A DNA stretch of 64,000 bases, from contig NC_088867.1 in the NCBI RefSeq assembly GCF_032884065.1, positions 53,588,968 through 53,652,967 on the forward strand, read 5' to 3'. The notes under the pieces are model-generated. The model did no database searches. It was not told where the DNA came from and saw only the letters and a program-made list of their open reading frames with translations. This DNA comes from Artemia franciscana (Eukaryota > Arthropoda > Branchiopoda > Anostraca > Artemiidae). Below are positions 1 through 12,900 of this stretch, in pieces. The stretch's first letter is position 1, and each line of letters begins with the position of its first letter. The translations under genes were made by a program, and so were the position numbers.

Positions 1-1783
1 GGTCCCTGACGTGCCTACCAATTTTCATCGTCCTAGCACGTCCAGAAGCACAAAACTCGTCAAAGCCCTGGACCCCCCTCCCAACTCCTCCAAAGAGAAC
101 AAATCCATTACGGTTATGTCAATCACGTATCTACAACATTTGCTTATTTTACCTACTAAGTTTCATCCCGATCTCTCCACTCTAAGCGTTTTCCAAGATT
201 TCCGGATCCCCCCTCCAACTTCTCCCAGTGTCATCAAATATGGTTCGTGTTTAAGATAAGAGCTCTGAGACATGAGTTCCTTCTAAATATGAAATTTCAT
301 TAAGATCCGGTCACCCATTCTTAAGTTAAAAATACCTCAATTTTTCTAATTTTTCCGAATTAACGCCACCCCCCTTAACTCCCCCAAAGAGATCGGATCC
401 GTTCCAATTGTGTTAATTACGTATCTAGAACTTGTGATTATTCTTCCCATCAAGTTTCATCCCGATCTCTCCACTCTAAGTGTTTTCCAAGATTTCCGGT
501 TTCCAAGATTTCTGTTTCTCCCCTCCAACTCCGACGTCCCCGGATCTGATTGGAATTAAAAATGTAGCATCTTAGACATTAAATCTTTCTATATAATAAA
601 TTTCATTAAGACCCAATTGCCCATTCGTAGGATAAAGATGCCTCAAAAATAGCGACGAAGACCACACTGCCTTTCTATAACAAACAAATACAAAGTAGAA
701 ACAACAGGGAAAATCTTTTCAAGACAGTGGAAATCAATTCTGTGAATATTTCGGGCTTATGCATATTGAGTCCTGGTTGAACTTCGTTGAAGTACGGATG
801 CTAGGGCTGTTTTAAAAAAGTTTTTAACATTATTAGTTTTAATTTTCGTATTTAAATGTAAGTTTATTTACATAAACATATTTTTTCTCTCTCTTTCTCG
901 TATTGTGCTGCAGACGGCCCATGGACATAGGGCCGAAATATTCACAGAATTAATTTCATCTGTCTTGAAAAGATTTTCCCTATTGTTTCAACTTTGTATT
1001 TGTTTGTTAAAGATGCCTCAACTTTCACGTTTTCCAAGATTTCCGGTTCCCCCTATATTTCCCCCCATTGTCACTGGATCTTGTCGGGATCTAGAATAAA
1101 AGCTTTGAGGCACAAGATCCTTTTAAATATCAAATTTCATCAAGATCTAATCACCCGTTCGTAAGTTACAAATACCTCATTTTTTCTAATATTTCCGAAT
1201 ACCCCCCCCCCAAACTCCCCAAGGAGAGCGGATCCGGTACTGTTATGTCACCCACGTATCTTGGACTTGTGCTTATTCTTCCCACCAAGTTTCATCCTGA
1301 TCTCTCCACTCTAAGTATTTTCCAAGATTTCTGGTTCCCCCCGTCCTAACTCCCCCCAATGACACTGCATCTGGTCGGGATTTAAAACAAGAGATCTGAT
1401 ATACGAGATCCTTCTAAATGTGAAATTCTGTTAAGATCCGATCACTCTTCGTAAGTTAAAAATACCTCATTTTTTCTAATTTTTCAGAATTAACCGTCCC
1501 CCAACTCCTCCAAAGAGAGTGAATCCGTTCCAGTTATGTCAATCACGTATTTAGGACTTGTGCTTATTTTTCACACCAAGTTTTATCCTGATCCCTTCAT
1601 TTTAAGAATTTTCCAAGATTTTAGGTTTCCCCCTCCAACTCCCCCCAACGTCACCACATCCGGCCGGGATTTAAAATAAGAGCTCTGAGACACGATATAC
1701 TTCTAAATATTAAATTTCATTAAGGTCCGATCACCCGTTCGTAAGTTAAAAATACTTTTTTTTTATTTTTCAGAATTAACCGT
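1..1783 (-). repeat. R1 tandem-structured element, copy A (cut by window start)
   Basis: This is a reverse-strand, diverged copy of the element seen complete at 48461-51272. It consists of about five degenerate units of roughly 290 bp. Each carries the reverse complement of the anchor CTCAGAGCTCTTATTTTAAA, with G-rich/C-rich runs between units. Bases 1-70 match the tail-proximal part of the other copies, so the element's 3' end lies left of the window. Its 5' head, which in other copies has a hairpin and TCTG repeats, is missing. A Penelope-derived insertion lies at 647-1008. The open frames inside are by-products of repetition, since every unit carries a similar one. Repeat identity is directly visible; the element class is unknown. 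Confidence 0.8.
647..1008. mobile_element. Penelope-derived inverted fragment with 13-bp target duplication
   Basis: The 362-bp insertion splits one R1 unit. The 13 bases AAAGATGCCTCAA stand at 634-646 and again at 1009-1021, which marks a target-site duplication. The ends are inverted repeats of about 95 bp: the left arm starts near AACAAACAAATACAAAGT, and the right arm carries its complement near 990-1008. The right part (880-960) resembles the 3' end of the Penelope-like element at 23935-27775, including a GCCGAAATATTC-like motif. It is best explained as a short Penelope-like derivative with inverted terminal copies. It encodes no protein. Confidence 0.7.
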
Positions 1784-1825
1784 CATTGGTGGTTTTCTAA
1801 TTATTTTCATTGGTGTTTTTCTAAT

Positions 1826-2047
1826 AGTGTGATTGTATGACTTTTGAGGAGTGTTTCCTTCTTTTTGAAGTTTCTCAGGCTCATAACCTTCGATGTGTAA
1901 AACAATGAAACTTATATATTCAAGATCAGCATAAAAATGATTCTTGTGATATATCTATTGGTATCAAAATTCCGTTTTTTAGGGTTTCGGTTACTATTGG
2001 GCTGGGTCGCTCCTAACTTACAGTTCGTTATCACAGACTATTTGATA
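1826..2047 (+). repeat. F2 family fragment, terminal part
   Basis: This matches the terminal ~220 bp of F2 copies at 12100-12290 and 25900-26095. It includes the line ACTTATATATTcAAgATcAGC, the motif GGTTTCGGTTACTATTGGGC, and the terminal near-palindrome ACAGTTCGTTATCACAGACT. It is non-coding. Confidence 0.75.
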
Positions 2048-2995
2048 TTGCTACGGAGGCTTACAAGTATTTCCCTTTATCTTATTTACGGGTAGTGACT
2101 CGTGAAGAAGAGTCGTAAAGTAAATTTGAAGTAAGAAGAAGGGTTCGTTTGACTGGGCTAAGTATATACAATTGATCCCTGATGGCCCTTTGAAGCTAAG
2201 AAAGAATCTTGCCGGGAACCAAGTTGCTCCTAGTGCTAAATTACTCAGACAGAAATTGTAGGTTTTAGGTTTAAGGGCCAAGTAACACAGCATTACTTTG
2301 TGGAAATGGCGCTTTTTGACAGTGACAATACTAACTGAGTTTCAAGAAAGGACTCACCATTCCCTTGAAGAAAAATATTTTCTTAGGATTTCCGAAATTT
2401 GTGCGATTTGCGACAATAGAGAACATAAACGGTAAGGAAATACAGCAAACTTAATTGTTACTCCTACGCCAGTTTTGCTGGCCATGTCAACCAAAGCTAC
2501 TGCAGAACTACACATTGCCCAGGCAACTTGAATTTTTTTTTTTTTTTTTTTAGTTTTGTTACTGAAGAGTTTATGGGAATGTAAAAAAAAAGTGTTTCTC
2601 TTTCAGTTTTAATTTTTATAAGGTTATAAAAGGTTCTTTGACTAGCCGTTTTGGTCGAGAATTCATTTGGTGTCTAAAAAAACTACTTTTCAACAAGAAA
2701 GCAACAAAATGGGTAAATATGGGCACCAAAATGCCCATCTGTAGACTTTGTTCTGGAGCTACAAATTCGGCAGATGTTCACTAGCTCTTATTTCCTTTTG
2801 ATAAATATTGTCAATATTGAACTTTTTAGAAATGGCCACCTGCAAAAAATGGAAAGAAAACAAAACAAAAAGCATGACTAAAAGCTTTTCATTGTATTTC
2901 TTGTTTCCATTAGAAATAATCAGTAATTTTTTTCCCTCTAAGAATAAAAAAGACAAACGCCAAACACCTACTCTAAATTAAGGCATTGCTGCAAT
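2048..2995. other. Upstream flank of the receptor gene, no recognised repeat
   Basis: This AT-rich sequence lies between an F2 fragment and the receptor start codon. It contains a poly-T run near 2530-2550. An in-frame stop TAA at 2945-2947 precedes the receptor ATG, so the open frame does not extend far upstream. I see no further exon; a non-coding first exon cannot be excluded. Confidence 0.5.
2625..2633 (+). promoter_or_regulatory. Possible TATA box for the receptor gene
   Basis: TATAAAAGG stands about 370 bp before the receptor start codon. It is the only good TATA match in the near upstream flank. No initiator motif is obvious 25-35 bp downstream, and chance matches are expected in AT-rich DNA, so this is weak. 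Confidence 0.15.
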
Positions 2996-3937
2996 ATGAC
3001 TCAACACCAATGTAACTATACAGCTGTCTTTCCACTTGTCTTTTTGTGCCGTTGTCTAGGTCTCTTAACCATTTCTCATGAAGTAGATGGCGATAAGTGC
3101 AAAATTTGTGTTAAATATCAAGATATTCGTTTTTGGGGTGTACTTCTTGCATTGATGATTGTGATTGGTATCATGACTGTTGCCTCCATATGCCTCTATG
3201 CAGAGATACAGACGCTACACGATGATATTTACAGATCAGTGTTGTTGTTATTATTTATTGTGAGTTGCCTTGATTTTATCTCCACAGTTGGTACGTCTGT
3301 AGTAAACTCCAATCGGATACACGTATTATTTGAACAGTTGGATGAAATTGACGCTCTGCTGAATAAGGCTATTGACCGTAAGCAGAAGTACCTTAAGGAC
3401 GTGAAGAGAGGTGTGATGATGGCCTGTAGTATTGGTGTGGCTTTTGTGATTGTATCAATATTTATTGACTTTCCAATACAAGCCATTCTTGAAAGGCCCT
3501 TAGAGAAAATAGCTGTTTGGTACTTTTTTAAAGTCATCTGGTTTATTGTATCTGACTTAAGATTGAAAATGTTCTGTACCTTTTCAGTTCTTATAATGCT
3601 GAGATACAGGATGTTAAATGAAATTGTAGATACTGATTTTAAGAATGCAGGCAAGCGGTACAACTTTGAAGAAGTTAGAAGAATTCACTCTGCCATTACG
3701 AGTACTCTCCATTCCTTGGACAAAATTTTTAATCCTGACATTCTTACTTCCTTGGTAGCTGCTATTGTGCATACAGTGGTCTTACTATTTTTGTCCTCAT
3801 CTATGAAGAAAGATAATTTTCAAGAGGCTCATCACCTCGACTGGTTTTTCTGTAAACTGACATTTACCACACTGGGATCAATAATTCTGTTACGAACAAT
3901 TGGTGCTGCCTATGTTGGGGATCAAGTTTCAAAAGCG
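2996..3937 (+). CDS. Receptor exon 1 (residues 1-314)
   Basis: This exon encodes the N-terminus and six of the seven predicted membrane helices. The frame reads on past the donor into intron for four codons (V-S-S-S) and stops, so the spliced end is GCG at 3937, followed by GTAAGT. The long first exon followed by short phase-0 C-terminal exons is a known layout for arthropod gustatory receptors. Confidence 0.88.
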
Positions 3938-6900
3938 GTAAGTTCCTCCTAATAAACGAACATAAACAATTTCTTTCTTGTTAGAAAAAAAAGTCTGAGA
4001 AAACAAAATTGGACAATAAATGTCTCATAAAAGCTAGATTTTGGTATGTAGAAAAGGATCCGTTCAATTAATTAAATGAATAAATAAACCTTAGGGTAGC
4101 CTGATAGCCTGTTTGAGCCTGAAAATCCCATAAACTCTAAGTGATATTGCATCAAAATGTAAAATGAACAATTTTAATCAATATATTTAAAAAAATAAAA
4201 TGTGCCTCCGGATGCCCCCTTCCAATTTCCACTTATTAAGATGCTTCACCTCCCAATCTTACCATTAAGATATTATTTGAAAATGTCCCTTAATGATTAA
4301 ATGTTAATCGTTAAAATCATTAAGATCGTCATTTTACTCTCCATCTGTAAGATGAAAATACCTGTGTAATTTCGTGTCAAACAAGGTGCAGCATTGTTTC
4401 ATCCACAGACCTCTTCTTAAGATTAAGTTGATAAAGTTTTTTTAAACTGAAATTAAGGAGTCTTATTAAAACGAAAAACAAACAGAAATTATTAAGTATG
4501 TGATGATGGACTGCCCCTTCCTCATCCCTAGCTTTTTATGCTAAAATCTCAAAGTTCTTGAAAATACTCGTTCAAATTCAACGGCCTTTGCGTTTGAGCA
4601 GTCTTTCTGAAAGAATTGTGACAAAAAGTTAAAACTTTAATTTAAAGAGCAAGGGTTGAGGATGGGACAACCTCCCGCCTCAACTACAGAAAAGATTCCG
4701 TTAGTTTTAAGTTTTAATGACGCTCTTTACTTTCAGATGAAAAAATTTGTTTGTTTCTATGTTTAATAACCTAAAGATTGAAGGCTCTACTAGGGTGGCA
4801 ACCCTTTCACAGTAAATTGTGTTGCGAGAGCAATACTTTGATTTTGCCGTGTTTTTTTTTCCTAGCCCCCGAGTTCAGCTTATTCCTAGAAAGTGGTAAG
4901 GGTCTAACCTTTGCAGTTTTTAAGGAAAGTGTTGACCTCAGGCCGGAATGATGGATATGACTTTACATTTTGGAAAGCTTCGTAGAACTCCTGCCTGGGG
5001 AAAAAAAGGATGGTTTTCGCTTGTGTTTCTACCCATTTCTGTTCGTGATTTCAGCTGAGTTTATCATTCGGTTTTTCGCACTTGGGATTATGGTAGAGAA
5101 GTAGTATCAGATGTGCCTCTTAAATTTTAAAAGTTCTTTCATTGCTAAAGAAATTAGAGTTTATTCTTTGCTCCTTTCTAAGTGATGACGTTAGAAACTT
5201 GACCTATGGTAAAACCCATCAAACTAGTTGAACCCATCAGAAGTTACGAGCCTTAAGAAAATTTGTATTACTTTCGAAAAAAGGGGGAAAAACCTCTTAA
5301 AAATCATAGAATCTTAATGAAAAATCACAACTTCAGATGTAGTGTATCAAAGAACCGTACTGTAGAGGTTTCCAGCTCATATCTGCAAAAATGTGGATTT
5401 TTTTTTTTATCTTTTGTTAGAAGAAAGATCACGGATGCGTCTTTACTTGTTTGTTGTTTTTTTTTTTCTTTGAGTGATGGTATCGATCCAGTGGTTGTAA
5501 ATTGTCGCAAGAGTGCTCATTCAAGCGGAAATTAAAAGTTATATTGCCCTTTTTAAGTTACCAAAGAATTGGAGAGCAATCAGGCCCCTTCTTGTGCTCA
5601 TTTTTCCCCAAAGTTACCGAATCAAAATTTTGATATAGCCATTTTGTTCAGCATAGTAGAAAAATCTAATAACTATGTCTTTGAGAATGACTTAATCCCC
5701 CCAAGTATCTGGGGAAGGGCTGCAAGTTATGGACTTTGCCTGTTGTTTAAATATAGTATCGGTTATTGGGAAGCATACAGATGTTTTCAGGGATTTTTTC
5801 TGGTGGATGGGGGGAGTCAGGGGGAGGTGTTACGTGGAAGTATCTTTCCATGGAGGAATTTTTCATGGGGGAGGAGAATTTCCGTGAAGGGGGCGCTGTA
5901 TTGAAAACTATGAGCTTTTCTGTTAGTACTTGGGTAAAAATTCACCAAGGGGCAAGTGAAGACTGATTTTATGCTCGGTTTTCTAAGCTCTTTCAGTTTG
6001 AATTTGTAAATGACTTAGAAGTATTTTGTCTGGGTCATTCTGCACAGAATCAACCAGGAAATGATATCCAGTCTTAAAGATTCTGATAAAAGCCTAGTAT
6101 TTGTTTTTCTTCGATATATCGAACCGTAAAATTTTATGGCCACTTTCATTTTTTCGCTTTGCAGCCATTCATAATTTAGACGATTATAACGTAATGGCCA
6201 TTCGCATGGGGCTTAGGCGAGTCGTAGTCATTTCTCGTTCCATGTTTCTCCGTTCACACGGAGCGTTCTTTCTTGAACCTGGTTCTACAAGACCAACCAA
6301 TCATGGTCTATGAATTTGGCAAGTTGAAAAATATGGATGAAGAAGTTGGACAGGGGAAATATTCAGAGAGCCAAGAAGATTGTTTGCAAGTTAAATCCGG
6401 CTTATAAATTAAATGGATGCTTTCAAAGATACTGAACATTATTATACTAAGCAAGTGACCTCCCAATCACCTCCCATGTATTTTCCTTCGTCAAAATATT
6501 CTTGTAGTTTTTCTTTGTCTTATCATACAAAAACCTTCTGATCTCCACATGCACAATAAGTTCTTCAGGAAAATCAGCTCTTATGCAATTCCATATGTGT
6601 ACCACTTGCTCACCCTCCATTCCTGTCAAATTTCTCGCCGCTAATCTTCGACGTAAATGATTGAAACTCAGTCTTATTTGCTGGTGAGTTGATCCAAATT
6701 AAACCGTTATTGCACCTGGGACTGAGACACCGACAACCGTGTGAATGGACAGTTTTTTCCAAGTCGTAGTTGTCGTCGCAACTATAACTACGAATAAGCC
6801 CCGTGTGAATGGCCACTTATTTGTACAAAGAAAAACAAATGCTAAAACCGTTTCTCTTTTGATAATAATGTTTATCTTTCGTATTTATTATGAACTTAAA

Positions 6901-9900
6901 AGAACATTTTTATTGTTTTTATCATCTATGTGATTAATTAAGAAAACTAGTTTTGAATCTCTAGATACCTCGAAAATAATAAAACAAATTCTGCTTATGA
7001 AAAAGGTGTTTTTTTTTTGTTCCAAAAATTTATATTTTATGATAATGGAACTATCACAAGACAAATGGTTAAAATAATTTAATTAGTCTAAGCTGCTATA
7101 AAACAAAATGGGTGGGACCGGTAAGCATTACAGGTATCTTTTTCTTTTTTCTATCTTTTCTTTGTTTTTCTCATATTTATTAGACAGTTGCATGAGGGTT
7201 CGATTGCACAAGAGTTCAGTTACACGAGTATTGAGTAGCAAGGGGTTCAATTCAACAGGTTTCAATTGAGCCTGGCCTCAGATGCATGGGGTCCAGTTAC
7301 ACAAGGGTTCAGTTTCAGTGGAATTCCAAAAAGCTCAAGAACAGCTAAAGAGATTAAGTTGAAACTTTCAGAGAATGGGGATGTGAATGTTAGACTACAT
7401 CCAAACCCACTGTATACATCCAAGTTGTCCAAGGGGCTTATGTGCTATATCTCAGGTCGGGCTAAAGGTGTCAAATTGAAACTTTCGGAAAATGTTGAGG
7501 GGTACCCCAAACAGGTGTATAACCTGTAACAATACCTGTAATGTAATAACTGATAGTATCAGTTATTCATCCATAGTAATATCAGTTATTTCTGAGTTTA
7601 AATCATTTTCTTCTTCTTTTATTGTATTGATACATCAGCAATATTTGAAATTTTTTTGGAGATGTCAGCCTTCAATAACATCAGTCCTTTCCAGAAAAAA
7701 AATCAATGTAACGCCATGTTTCGAAGCTTGATCTTTTTTCTTTTTTTCAAGGCAAAATACCCTCTTAGTCGCATTCATGATATGGATACCAGTAACTACG
7801 GTACTTCAACTCAATTTCAGCTGATACTTTTTTGTAATCAAATGCATACCCGACAACTTTGTCCCACTGCAGCTGGATTCTTCAACTTCAATAAACAAAT
7901 GGTTTGCACTGTAAGTGTGTTTCTATAGCCTACAGATTCCTCAAGTTTTTTTTAACTATTTTCTCTTATTATTGTCTCAAATTACCCTGCAAAACTATAC
8001 ACTCTAGTAGAAATTACGAATTTAACTTAATTTTAATTTCATTAATTTGCATTTGACTTAAGCTATGTAATCAGTCTCACGGAGCACATTTTGCTAGTAA
8101 CGCAGGGTGCTAAGTTGACTCAAATCCTACTAAAAAATTTAAAAAACAAGTTTTTTTTTAACTGAAAGTAAGGAGCGTCGTTAAAACTTAAAACGAACAG
8201 AAATTAATCCGTGTATGAAAAGGGCTCTCTTCTTCTAAACGCATCGCTGTTTACGCTAAAGTTTGACTCTTTGTCACAACTCTTCTTTTTATAACAATAA
8301 AGCTTCTTCTTCAAATTAAGACAAGTCGGTGTTTCAGTAGACGCTCTTTAAAAGAAAATGGGACAAACAATCAAACTTTCGCGTGAAAAGCAAGGTATTG
8401 AGGAGGGGACAGCCCTCAATATATGGAATAATTTCTGTTTGCTTTTCAAATAATGCCGGTAAACCTGGCTTACCCTCTATGAAATCTATGTCTCCCCTTC
8501 ACGGAAAACTCCTCCGTGGAAATTTCTTCCAAAACACAATGCACCTCCTCCGTCAAACTCCCTCCAAATAGTTCTATCCTCGCTGAGCATCCCACCTCCC
8601 TGTAAATTGCTTGCGGACGATTCAGCCAGAAAAAAAATCTGCTTAGCATTCTTTTATTTGAATAAACTTCAGTCTCTAAGCGGTTTCTCGATCACTCCAG
8701 AAATGCTCCCTTCCGTGCCAATCATTTCTCAGAAAACAAAACACGCGGAAAAAGCCCATGGATAATTCTCCGGAGACATCTCCCCATGAAAGATTTGGCA
8801 AAGAGAAAGTAAGACAACTAAAAAGGATTTCAATAAATCAATCAATCATTTTATTAATACTAAACACTAGTACAAACGTAAAAAGCTATTCAGCCCAAGA
8901 AACGTTTCTTGTTATGGGCCATACACAACAATAATAGAGAAAATAAATTTATGGTAATTTTGTAAAAAAAAGTGAAAACCTTGAAAATGTTGTCAAATCA
9001 AAAAAAAAATGTACCATTGGAATTGGGATGGTCAAAAACCCTATATAGGAGATTCCAGTTCTTCACCTTGAGCAACAAGGAAAGTCCTTTTTTGGAATAA
9101 TGTGCAGCTCTGGTGTGTTTCCTTGTGGCTTCTACCAGGGCTAGCCGGTTCTCAGAACATCATTGGGAAATGTTTTATGGCTCATTAAAAAGCTATTTTT
9201 AATATTTACTTGCTTGTTATAAACTCAACAATCTCATAGACTCTCTTGACAACCTGCGTATAGAAGGCATGTTGTGATTCAGTTCACCTTTCCCCCTCAA
9301 TATTCCCCCTAGTAAAAGCAGCAGTACTTCTAACAGCAGTAGTATTAAAATAATGCCCTTTGGCCAGTTGAACATTCCCTTCATCAAGTCCTGGAAATAT
9401 CAACTTAACACAGTTAGCCGTTGATATGCCATTACCGATATGTCCTTTTGTTAACCTGTATGTTCATTTACATCCTGAAACTTTTTTCTTAATACTCTTG
9501 GCCTTACAGTTTGCAATAGTAGTAGTAGTCATATTAGTAGCAGTGGCATATATAGGCTACAAATAAATGTTCAATAGCACAAATAATTTTATTTGACAGT
9601 GAAAGAAACAAAAATCTCTGAATATTTTGGTCACACATATTTAGTGGCCACCTTCGGCAGATAAACTAAAATCCCAAATAAAACATCAATATTTATACAA
9701 AAGAAAAAATTAATTAAATGTTTTTGTACGCTTTTTTTTCAAAGTAGCTACACATGTAAATCTCTTTGATTTTATTGTTTCTAGTTCGTTGGTTTGATTT
9801 GTGTGTGAAGGTTCATTATCAGGTAAAAAAAAAACGTAAAACAATAGGAGAAACAAGATTTACACTATTTGACTGTAGTAAATGATCATAAACTGAATTT

Positions 9901-12900
9901 AAGCCAAATTCACCTGCATGTCTATTTAAAACCAGGTTAAAAAAAATAACAATAATTTCAATGGTTTCCCTAAAACCTTGTTTGAAACTCCGGTCCCAAA
10001 GAGACATCAGAGACATTTACGAACATAACTGAATGGTCCGGAAAACTAAAAATTTGTTCAGATAAAGATTATCTGAGATTTTCAGGTTTGGGTTTTCGCT
10101 TTATGGTTGACGAAATAGATTCTTGATGTTTTATTAATCAAATTTCTTAACTCTGGTCAGTACCTCCTACACAGGAGCCTCCGCATGTACATTGGATTTG
10201 ATGCACTACATTTTGATGATCCATTTAAGTTCGTCCCTTTCCAAAATTCAGAGAACTACTTAAAATATTACAACTCTTTAAAGCTACCGTTTTACTCTTC
10301 TTTTAAGTAGTTACAGATGCAAATCTCTTTGAATTTTCGGTTCATTGGTTTAATTTATATGCGAAGATTATCATCAGGCAAGGGAAGAAAGGTAAGGAAA
10401 TGGGGGAAACACAATTTACTTTATTTGATTGTAGCAAATTATCATAAATTGAAAAGAAGCCAAAATTCACCTGCATCTATATTCAAAGCCAGGTTCTTAG
10501 ATATATTTTTTTTTTTTCAATGGTTTCCCTAAGAGCTTGTTTTAAAACCCGGTTCCTAGACATCAAAGTGACATTTTCGAACATGGCCAGATGGTCCAGA
10601 AAATTAAAAATGTGCTCAAATAGAGCTTATCTTTTCAAGTCCTTGACTTTCTGAAGTGGCTGATGTGATTCTTTTGCATATTGATGATATGTATAATAAA
10701 AGTGTTTCTGTCTAAAAAAAAATCTAAGATTTTCAAGTTTTTATTTGTGCTTTAGGGTTAACGAAAGATTCTTCATGTTGTAGTAATTCAATTTTTAAAC
10801 TCTGGTCATTACATCCTACAGAATAGCGTCCGCAAGTACATGGGATTTGATGTAACTAATCAAACTAACCTAGCTACCTTTAAATCATTATTAGTTCAAA
10901 AAACATTTTCCACGAGACAAGTTTTTCAAAAAATAGTAAAGAGCTTCATTAAGCTAAGAATGATCAAAAATAGAGTCAAATAATCTTCCAATCGTAGAAC
11001 TACCACAAATAACTATCAATAAATAAATGAAGCTCAAAACCAACAGAAATTACAATAAATAGCTTAGTCAAACTCAAACCGAGCGAAAATTAATATGAAT
11101 AGGGTTGATAACTCTTATGCTTTCTGAAGGCCAGAGCATAATTTGTGGTTTACTGACAAAAATTTTTACCGTGGATTGTCAGTTAAAATTGACATATGCT
11201 GACATATCTGCGTTAAGGTTTGATAATCTTCATTTATGAAAGCAAGAAAGGTGAAAACATTTCGTATTTTGTTTTCAGTAAAGCGCAAATTGTGTTCTGG
11301 TCTTGAGAAAACATAGGGGTTATCAGCCCTACTCATATCAGGTTTTGCTCGTTTTGAGTTTGACTCGGCTATTTATCGTGATTTCTATTCGTCACGAGCT
11401 TTATTTATTTAATGATGGTGATTAGTGGTCATTTTACGCTTGGAAGATTATTTGACTTTATGTTTCCTCATTCTTGGCTTAATGAAGCTCTTTACTATTC
11501 TTTGAAAAACTTAGCTTGTGGAAAAAGTTTCTAAATTAATTTCTGTTCGTTTTTTAACCCTCTCCCTCGGCCCCTCCCAACCACCAGAAACAATCCTCTC
11601 GGAAAATGTCTGTACACTTCCCAACAAGCAATGCTATTTGTAATCAATGGGCAGAGTTCATAGCTTGCAGCCCTTCTCCTGGGGACTGTGGGTGATTAAG
11701 TCGTCCTCAAAGACATACTTCTTGGATTTTTCGACTATGCTGAACAAAATGGCTGTCTCAAAATTGTGATCCTGTCACTTCGGGAAAAAATAAGCGACGG
11801 GGGCCTAGTAGCCCTCCAATTTTTTGGTCACTTAAAAAGGGCACTAGAACTTTTAATTTCTGCTAGAATGAGCCCTCTCGCGACATTCTAGGACCACTGG
11901 GTCGATACGATCGCCCCTGGAAAAAAAGTAAACACTCATCTTTCTTCTGGGAAAAAAATACAAAATTCCACATTTTTGCAGATAGGAGCTTGAAACCTCA
12001 CGGTAGAGTTCCCTGATAAGCTGAATCTCATGGTGTGATTTTCATTAAGATTCTGTGACTTTTAGGGGGTGTTTTTCCCCTTTTTCAAAAATTGGACAAA
12101 TTATCTCAGGGTCGTAACTTTTGATGGGAAAGACTGAATTTGATGTATTGACCAACTTATATATTTAAAATCAGCATAAAAATCCAATTCTTTTGATGTG
12201 TCTATTGGTATGAAAATTCCGTTTTTTAGAGTTTTGCTTGCTATTGAGCCGGGTTGCTCCTTACTACAGTTCGTTACAACGTACTATTTTATAAATCTAC
12301 ATACGTCAATCGATCAGTTTGGTCATTCATCAGACTTAATTTTTATAAAGAATAAAATGGGTTCCTTGGGGGGCCTAAAAAAGATGGGAGAGGGATCGGA
12401 ATAAACCCTTTTATATTTCAACACTTGAGAACGATTTGTTGATAAAGAGGCGACAATTTTAATTAAAAAAGGACTCACTTCAACAACAGTTTATTTGCAA
12501 GGATATTGTGGTCAGTTAGGTGGTACACTTTCTGGAGATTGATTAATAAAAAGTTCAACCAAGTTTTAGGGTTTTTATGGTTTTTAAGAATGGTGTTGAG
12601 AAGACTAACAAAATAAGGTGAAATAGATGTCTCTATCAGGTTTCCAAACTTTTGTATATCAATAAGTTGCAGAATCTCTGCCTCTAACCAATTAGCTAGA
12701 AACCCTCGTATATTCTTGAAAAAAAGGGGGTCAAGGTGATTGGTCGTACTCCAGTAAAGTGTTTCAGGACTCCCTTCTTTGGATTGGAGTAATACAGCTA
12801 AGCTTCGAGACCATGGGTAACATCCAGAATTACTAATATCATTAAAGATACTAACAAAGTGTATTTATAGTTTACCAGTGAATGCTTTATTTAGATCAAT

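Larger units (their letters stand above)
3938..7751 (+). other. Receptor intron 1 (3.8 kb)
   Basis: The GT-AG intron holds single-copy AT-rich sequence at 3938-5180, an F2 copy (5190-5905) and a PIF/Harbinger remnant (6196-6814). At 7190-7480 there is a degenerate stretch in which variants of AGTTACACAAGGGTTCAGTT recur and the phrase TTGAAACTTTC is repeated. No additional receptor exon was recognised. Confidence 0.7.

Noticed and set aside
3229-3663. 144-codon reverse-strand open frame
   Set aside because: It is antisense to receptor exon 1, which has clear family signatures; the reverse frame is a shadow.
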